Below, one piece after another: positions 57,641 to 64,000 of a stretch of 64,000 nt of DNA. The number at the start of each line of letters is the position of its first letter. Within the stretch, counting starts at the first letter, position 1. Source of the stretch: Neckera pumila (lineage: Eukaryota; Streptophyta; Bryopsida; Hypnales; Neckeraceae); NCBI GenBank assembly GCA_963969595.1, contig OZ018416.1, positions 21,840,065 to 21,904,064 on the forward strand. Reading direction: 5' to 3'. A program made the translations under genes and the position numbers. A model generated the notes under the pieces. That model was not told where the DNA came from. It did no database searches and worked only from the letters and a program-made list of their open reading frames with translations.

Positions 57641-60235
57641 ATTCATATCAACAAGAACGCAACCAAGCCTTGGCACTCCTTTTGTGCATAAAAGAGATTG
57701 AATTTCAAAGTCTACAAATTAGAAAATTAGAAATTTATTGTTACTTTTATTTCAGCTGTGGCAGCGGCACAAGCAACACTAGTTTGCTATGAAATTGAAC
57801 ACACATCCATTCCTTTATCCAAAATCCAACCAACTCTTGCTGATCTGCAGATCTGCAGTAAGTGGTGATTATGAGAGCATCAGGAGTTCAGCACTTCAGT
57901 CAGAGAATCGTAATATCTGGTAATTGTGCAATTGGAAGGTACGTCTCCGTCGTGGATTATATTCAATAGATATGAATCAGCATGCGGTTGCAAGATATTA
58001 ACCCCTAAACGTCTCAATCCTTTTCTGAATTTTTGCACATTTTTGCTTATATCTTTGTGCAGAAATATCATTTACCAGAATTTCATGAATTTGGTCATTA
58101 AGGAAGGTTGTCTTTTCTAGATTCAAGTATTACATTGGATGAATGAGAAGTTAGTTGCACAAAACAGTGCCCTGAAGCCCTCTGTTCATCGTCCAAAATA
58201 GGGATGTCGGTGCGCTTCAGGGTTAATCTTGCAATTGTTCTACTGTCCTTTACAATGCAGCTTCGTAGTAACTTAACTGGTCGAGAACTAAGCTGAGTGT
58301 GTGCCTCCACAACGGAACGTACCCCTTGACTGCCTCCACCGGCACGGCGGCGTGGCGTCTTCCCCTCTCTCAGCGTGGCCTCTGTCAGGACATGACTCCA
58401 CGATGCACAATTGCACACTAGGGGTGTCCATCCCAGTCAGTCCGTCTGTCCGGTCCCTTACTTTGTAGCTGGTCTTTTCTTGTTGGTGTTCCCCGCCAGG
58501 CCCCCTGTGTCATTTTCTTTTCTTTCTTTTTTTTTGGCAGTTAGGAAGCGGATCAAGCTCACAGTATGAATTTTATATCATATACAGTAGGTAATGACTA
58601 TGTATAGATATTTAGATATAGGCCTCCTAGTACGTACCATTCTTGAACAGGAAAGTCGACCGACCTTCTACAGTGTCAGTGTACATGGAATAATATCTGG
58701 GACAGTGGAACCTCAAGTCATGGGTAGGCTAAGCTTGAGTTCAAGAGACTCAACAGAGTTCCAAGGCATGGAAAGCAATCTGACAGACCCAACCGATGTG
58801 AAGTTCAAGAAGCTTCCGTAGTTGGCACAATCCCCCAAGACGGGGGCGTACTTAGGGACTAGGGCTCTCTGTACTCCCAGCTCAAGACAGGCAAGGTCCC
58901 CAGATGCTGCACTGAGATTAGAATTTAATTGCCCCACGATTTGACGTACGCCACTTGGTAGAGAATAAATGAATACATTTTCTATCGCTCAGGTGGCAAT
59001 TTACATAGTGAAAGGCTCCTGTATATGTATTTCTGCAGCAGCCTGAGTGCAAAACCTGCCTGCGAAAGCTAGACCACACCCTGCCACTAATGAACCGGCT
59101 ATAGAAACTGAGACAGACTACATATCATCCTAACACTTGAACTGACTGCATATCTATACATGCAGGTAATTAAATTAACAAGTAGCAATGCCCAACCAAT
59201 GATCCAATACGTACGCAAACTCCACAACACGCACAGAAAGTGCCGAACCGCGAGTTCAGATCCCTACACAAATAATTAGAGAACATTTCAAAACTTGAGA
59301 ACATTTCAAAACTTTTTCCCTGCAGTGATTCAAAACACAATTATACTGTATATTAGCAGTGACAAGACCGAATGATGAGACATATGATCCCAGGCCCGCC
59401 GCCCCCCCCCCCCGCCGGAGCCTTTCACATTCTTCTACTCAATCCACGGTGCTCTTCACACTTGTGTACCAGTGAACTCCTTCAGACAAACTCATCCGCA
59501 TAACACCAGTGCCAGATGCAAATTAAATCCCTCCATGGAAAAATCAACATCAAAAAAACAACAACAGTGGCACAACCATCTGTTGCGTTTTTTCATGTTG
59601 TCAAAGACTGAGCAAGCTGGGCTAGAAGATGGAGCTCGTTTGGAGGAGCACAACTGGTACAAAATTGATCAGAGCATTTGTTTGAATCCGCGCGCTAGCT
59701 TCCTGCAACAATCGTTCATCTACAAAAGCCTGAAATATTTGGGAGGAGACGAATCGGAAGTAAGTACTGCTGTCTAACAATATAATGACAGTTCACAACT
59801 CAGGAGATGAAGTTGTAGCAGCTGCGCGCATGAGATTCTCGTCTAGCTACTAAACAGACAGGAGAGAAGTTACTCCTGAATCAGCAGCTTGGAGTATGCT
59901 CGAAATGTAAGGAGAGAGAGATGATGGTCGAGTATGAGAGTGCTGGGGTTTTTATAACTGCGGGCTTTCCGGTCTGCCGTGCGGTGGTTTTAGGGTGTGA
60001 TGCACGAAGTAAGTTCAAGTCATGTTGCAATTGGTTTGCTGGCTAGCTCAAGCCGGTGATTTGCTGCCTGCATCTCAACTGCATTCGGTTCACTACACGT
60101 AAATCAAACTGGTACCATACATCCGGACAATCTTTGAGGATGAGTACATAGTAAAATCGGCAATGTACACAACAGTAACATCAAAACTTGTGTTCGTTTT
60201 GGAATTACCTTGAAGTTTTTATGTGAGGAGAATTA
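57641..60235. other. Slightly GC-richer region, no gene identified
   Basis: G+C rises between about 57840 and 60100. Open frames (58098-58418 minus, 58594-58821 plus, 59472-59777 plus) are short, overlap on both strands and show no domain. A short element with ends TTAACCCCTAAACG (57998) and an inverted TTAACCCTGAAGCG (about 58226) may be an R1-like solo MITE. A C14 run lies at 59402-59415. A possible minus-strand promoter is listed separately. Confidence 0.4.
59900..59960 (-). promoter_or_regulatory. Possible TATA-type promoter, minus strand
   Basis: On the minus strand TTATAAAAACCCC (around 59957-59945) is followed about 30 bp later by CATCATCTCTCTCTCC, a pyrimidine-rich start-site context common in plants. 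Downstream on that strand only very short frames follow, so if used it may make a non-coding or short-peptide transcript. Confidence 0.3.
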
Positions 60236-60566
60236 ATGGTGAATTTCGTTAAAATGGCGGTATTCCCAGTGCCATACTTTCCTTGTGCCATATTCCTTAT
60301 GCCATTTTTTCAGACCGTCCATTATGAACATCTAGAACAGGTATAGATTCCAGGCATCTAAGATTGTTGTAGATTTCAAACATCTAGGAACCATATAGAT
60401 TTCAAACTGACCGTTCTAAACAATCTGGATTGGCATAGATTTTAGATATCTAGGAAAGGCGTAGATTTTCAAAATGTATCAAAATCGTAGATTTTAGAAC
60501 GGCCATTCTGAACTGAAATAATGTGCCATTGTAATGGAATGCCGCCATTTTAACGAAATTCACCAT
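60236..60566. mobile_element. MITE, 331 bp
   Basis: TIRs of about 28 bp: ATGGTGAATTTCGTTAAAAT then GGCGG at the left, and the same inverted at the right. TTA precedes the left end and TTA lies one base beyond the right end, so a 3-bp TTA duplication is possible. The interior repeats TAGATTTCAAACATCTAG-like words in both orientations. Confidence 0.82.
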
Positions 60567-61526
60567 ATTAGTTTTACGTACAAATCCATTGTGGTCAGAA
60601 CTAGGAGTTTGCCCTCATGCCATTGCTGAATATTTTTAGTTTTTTTTCCATATAAAGATAAATGTGAGAAATAGCGAGAGCAATTGAAATTATATTTTTT
60701 TGACAAAGATGAATTTGCTATGAATTTTTGAAGTGTTCAGCCCATTATGGTCCAAATGAGTTTCTAGACTAGTACCTGATAACCAACAAAATTTGTATCG
60801 ATAATGCTCATCTTACACACCTAAAGCATCATTGCTTTTGAAGTGTTATAGGTCTAAATGTCACTAAAGTATAGAAATCTCAACCGTACAATCTTGTAGT
60901 GTAAGTGCTGTAGATGACTTGAATCAAATTTGGAAACATTTGCCATATAGATTGCAAGATAATAATGTTTCAGTGTTGAAAAAGGATGCTGAAATTTTCC
61001 TAGCAACACATTTGAAGGAAATATTGATTTCTAAACCTACTCAAATGAAAAACTTTAAACTATAAAGTGATTAAAAACTAGCATACAATTACATTAGTGA
61101 AAGAAAATATCATTCAATTGACTCATTGTCTCTGCAAAATGACTTTGAGTCTTTGATATGTCAAAAAAGAGCAAGAAAAGTTGCAAAAAACACATCTAAA
61201 GCTGAACTTCTTTCTACCATTACAAAAAAATATGGGCCCTACGGAAAGTCGTTAGAATTTTGGCAAATGTGCAAACACGGTGAATTTAAAAAAAAAATTA
61301 ATTTTTTTTTTAAAATTATTATTATTTTTAATATTAAAAAAGTATTTTTTAATTGAAAATCCGACAGGGCGCACCGGTTGACTACTCACCTTACAGATTT
61401 CTTGATGGCTTTTTGTGTTGATATTTTATGTAATGTAAAATGCTTCTCAATCATTCATAACTTCTTATATTGATATGAAATTCATTACAAAAATTTCATC
61501 CCTTGAAAGGGCTGTGAGTTTTGAAA
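60567..61526. other. Intergenic; R1-like scraps
   Basis: Around 60890-60975, CAATCTTGTAGTGTAAG and ATAGATTGCAAGATAATAAT resemble the inverted R1 right half. No gene seen. Confidence 0.4.
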
Positions 61527-61726
61527 CCGTGGTGCAATTATGGAAAAAAATAAAAATAAACAATTATTTTTTATTTTAAAAATTTTGGATGCTAACGTGG
61601 CACTATTAGTGCCACATCAAATTGATTATTTTTTTAATATTTTTTTGATGATTTAATATTTTTTTTCCAAAAAAAATAAATTTTTAAGAAAAATACATTT
61701 TTATTTTTTCTGTAATTGCACCACGG
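61527..61726. mobile_element. Foldback MITE, 200 bp
   Basis: Ends CCGTGGTGCAATTA and inverted TAATTGCACCACGG. The arms are A/T-rich and largely complementary; the centre is GTGGCACTATTAGTGCCAC. No clear target duplication. Confidence 0.78.
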
Positions 61727-62760
61727 GGGGGCTGCAAATAAAACACTAGCAGATTCTTTGAGGCCTCAGACTTTTTCTAATGTTAACTACACAAACTAGA
61801 CTAAGGTAGAGCCACCCATAACCGACCGAATAAGAAATTCCAACATGATCTAGAGTAGTGAAGGCAAAACAATTATCTTTTAGAGGTACATCGATAAAAA
61901 TGACAAGGATTGCAAAAAAATTGGTAATTTTATTGCTTGAATTGAAATTACTGGGAATTTTTGGAGGCAAAAAGTGCTCTGGACCCATTGCCAACCTCTA
62001 GACTCTTCCAATTCTGATCATTCAATAACTTTTTTCCTAATCATTGTTTCCTACTTGCTTTCTCACAACTTGGGACATGTATCATGCATTTATCAGTTCC
62101 AACCTTGAAAAAGAAAAAAAAAGCCATTGTAAGCTTGGTCAAAAATACATGCACCTATATAAAATTGTTAGATTTGAGCAACTTCCCAACTATTTTGAAT
62201 CCAAGGCTAATACCCATGTTGTTGGAGGTGAGTATTGCTTTAGGGTTGGCCATTGAAGGCTTGGAGTACTTGGACAAGGCAGAGGCGGGTAATGCTTCAG
62301 GATTGGTTGTGGCGGTCAATCCCTGCTCCATCGTTTGTGTCTTCTTAATGTAATGAAAATTTGAAGTTTAATTTCAAAATTGACATGTCTTTGAAAGTCA
62401 AAGGAGGAGTTTAGCCTTTGCAAATTTGAAGTTGAAGGAAAGTGCCTACACAAAATAGTGAAATTAGGTTGCCCCATACTAATTTCTCGACATTCAACAC
62501 TACATAAATATCTACAATCATTGCAAAAGAATGCAGTATTGAAGGAGCTATGTATATTGTATGGGTTGGTGCATTGTTCATGGCTCGGGTTTAGAGAATT
62601 GCATGCGCCTCCATGTGGACAAACAATGGCTCATGAGCTAACTTCTGTCATTGAAGGCAACCTAATTGTTGAGGCAACCCAATTTCACTATTTTGTGTAG
62701 TGAAAAATTGATACGAGAGGAATTGGATACGGGAAGACTGATTGAATCTAGAGAATCCTA
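61727..62760. other. Intergenic, no gene identified
   Basis: Frames at 61746-61994 (minus) and 62084-62353 (plus) show no domain or splice context that supports a gene. Confidence 0.4.
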
Positions 62761-64000
62761 AATTAATGGATAAGGAGAGGATGCAATGGCGGTTTCCTTT
62801 GGGAAAAATCCCGGCTCCTTCTACAAAAAGGAGGCCAATTGCTTGGGCAGCTCCGAGAACCGCCTTCGCTCTGTCCTCTGCAGCCCTGCCCGACTGACTC
62901 CCTTGCAAGCAAGTGTCTACTTGCAAGTCAGGGCAGTTCCGCCTTTCTCACGTACATTAGCTTTAGCTTACGTCAATGCAAAGGTCCTCCGGCCCTTTTG
63001 TGCAGATCCAATAAGCTCTGCTTATCTGCTGCATCCGAATCTCCTTGTAAATGGCGGACACCTACGAAAGGAAAGTGGGTCAATTGAATAATAGTTCCTT
63101 CGTTACTACGGTAGTGGAGCTAGGAGTCTAAATGAGTTATGGGTACCGTTGTACGTCAGCCAGCTGCTTGCACGGATAGCCAGTTGCAAAGAGCGAAAGC
63201 ATTTTGTCGCATTTTTTTTTGCGAAAATGCTTCCACTTCAACCCCGTCAAAGATAGACTTGCGGATAGGCGTGAGTTAATTAATGCACGACGGACTGGAT
63301 TCCCATTTCCAAGCCCGGATTCCAAGCTCTTCAGGAACTGGGCAACTGGCAGGCCACACTGCAGAAGCGGCGATACTGTATGATAAGTTGGGCGGGTGTC
63401 AGCAAGTCAGCTAGCTAGCTAGCTAGCCAGAGAGCATTTTAGAATGTGATTTTTGGGAGATCGAAACATCATGATCATCATTCTTGAGGAGTTCCCTTGG
63501 AAACAGGAAGAAAAATGCTTTGGGAGCGTAACCGTGACCGCGTGTCAAGGTACCAAAGCCAAAGCCACAGGAACAAACGAACCAGTTCGCAAACGCGATG
63601 CATGCTTTCCACAGGGAATCGTAAACATTTTGAATCTTTCTTTTGGATTTCTATCTCATGTTTACAAATTTCTCATTTTTGTTATTGCCTGGGAACCGGA
63701 GGCAAGGAGCTAGGCTTTGCAGTTAAACTGCATTGAGAAGAGATTTATGTGAAGAAGGTTGTGGAGGATCTTAACTAGAAAAAGCAAACCGGTGAACATT
63801 CTTGAACTTCAAGGTACATGAGACCCTTTGCTTTCCAGTGAATTGAGGTTCTTTTCACTGTAGAAAGTTTTGACTTCACGGGCTTGCCCATGAATCACGG
63901 GCCATCGTACAAGCGGAACAAGGAATAAATTCTCGTAGTAAGAGTGATACTACAGAAGGACGTCCTAGCTTCCTATTCAAAGAATGTTACAGCTAATGCT
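62761..64000. other. GC-richer region of uncertain origin, no gene identified
   Basis: Composition changes near 62780. A 101-codon frame at 62786-63091 (MAVSFGKNPGSFYKKEANCL onward) contains an inverted CTTGCAAG...CTTGCAAG segment. 62800-63120, including TAATAGTTCCTTCGTTACTA, reads to me like plant mitochondrial intergenic DNA, so a nuclear mitochondrial insertion is possible but unproven. A (CTAG)n run lies at 63408-63428. The last kilobase has short frames on both strands with no domain. Confidence 0.3.

Noticed and set aside
58830..58950. Possible structured RNA around AATCCCCCAAGACGGGGGCG
   Set aside because: The stem is short and no known RNA family was recognised.
1..64000. CRISPR arrays, bacterial operons or ribosome-binding sites
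   Set aside because: The tandem repeats are minisatellites with repeat-like, not unique, intervening sequence, and the introns show this is eukaryotic nuclear DNA.

Overview
The window looks like nuclear DNA of a land plant. It has GT-AG introns, one clear chloroplast peroxiredoxin gene (PrxQ, 5449-7688), very AT-rich spacers, and many MITE-like and terminal-inverted-repeat (TIR) transposons. Only one convincing host gene is visible in 64 kb. A non-seed plant (moss, liverwort, lycophyte or fern) is my guess, but nothing in the sequence fixes the lineage.

Layout. Positions 1-3284 hold the right part of a large TIR transposon (element A) carrying a decayed gene for a DNA-methyltransferase-like protein. 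PrxQ follows at 5449-7688. From 8.5 to 29 kb there are only repeats: at least three dispersed families (called R1, R2 and R3 here), CACTA-type and other MITEs, a perfect 143-bp-arm hairpin, a 294-bp tandem array and several minisatellites. Positions 29050-40246 hold a full-length second transposon of the same family (element B, 11.2 kb) with matching ends and a 14-bp flanking direct repeat. From 40.3 to 64 kb there are again R1/R3-type repeats, MITEs, a 749-bp foldback element and a few slightly GC-richer stretches with no identifiable gene.

The most unusual content is the element A/B family. Element B carries two divergent genes. On the plus strand (36112-39731) is a MULE-type transposase with a WRKY-GCM/FLYWCH-like zinc finger and a SWIM zinc finger. 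On the minus strand (34511-29749, nine exons) is a protein of about 1,090 residues with an N-terminal ParB-like domain and a C-terminal beta-class (N4/N6) DNA-methyltransferase fold, an architecture otherwise familiar from bacteria and phages. Intron 1 of the methyltransferase gene holds five copies of a palindrome, GCCGTTAACGGC, spaced at exactly 96 bp, a candidate binding-site array for one of the two proteins. A third small ORF lies between the genes. A 223-bp MITE at 47557-47779 has the same end motifs. Both large copies are broken (in-frame stops, frameshifts, splice-site changes, and a MITE insertion in copy A), so any active source copy must lie elsewhere in the genome.

All calls come from reading the sequence and the translated frames; no database search was made. 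R1, R2, R3 and R1b are labels used only here.
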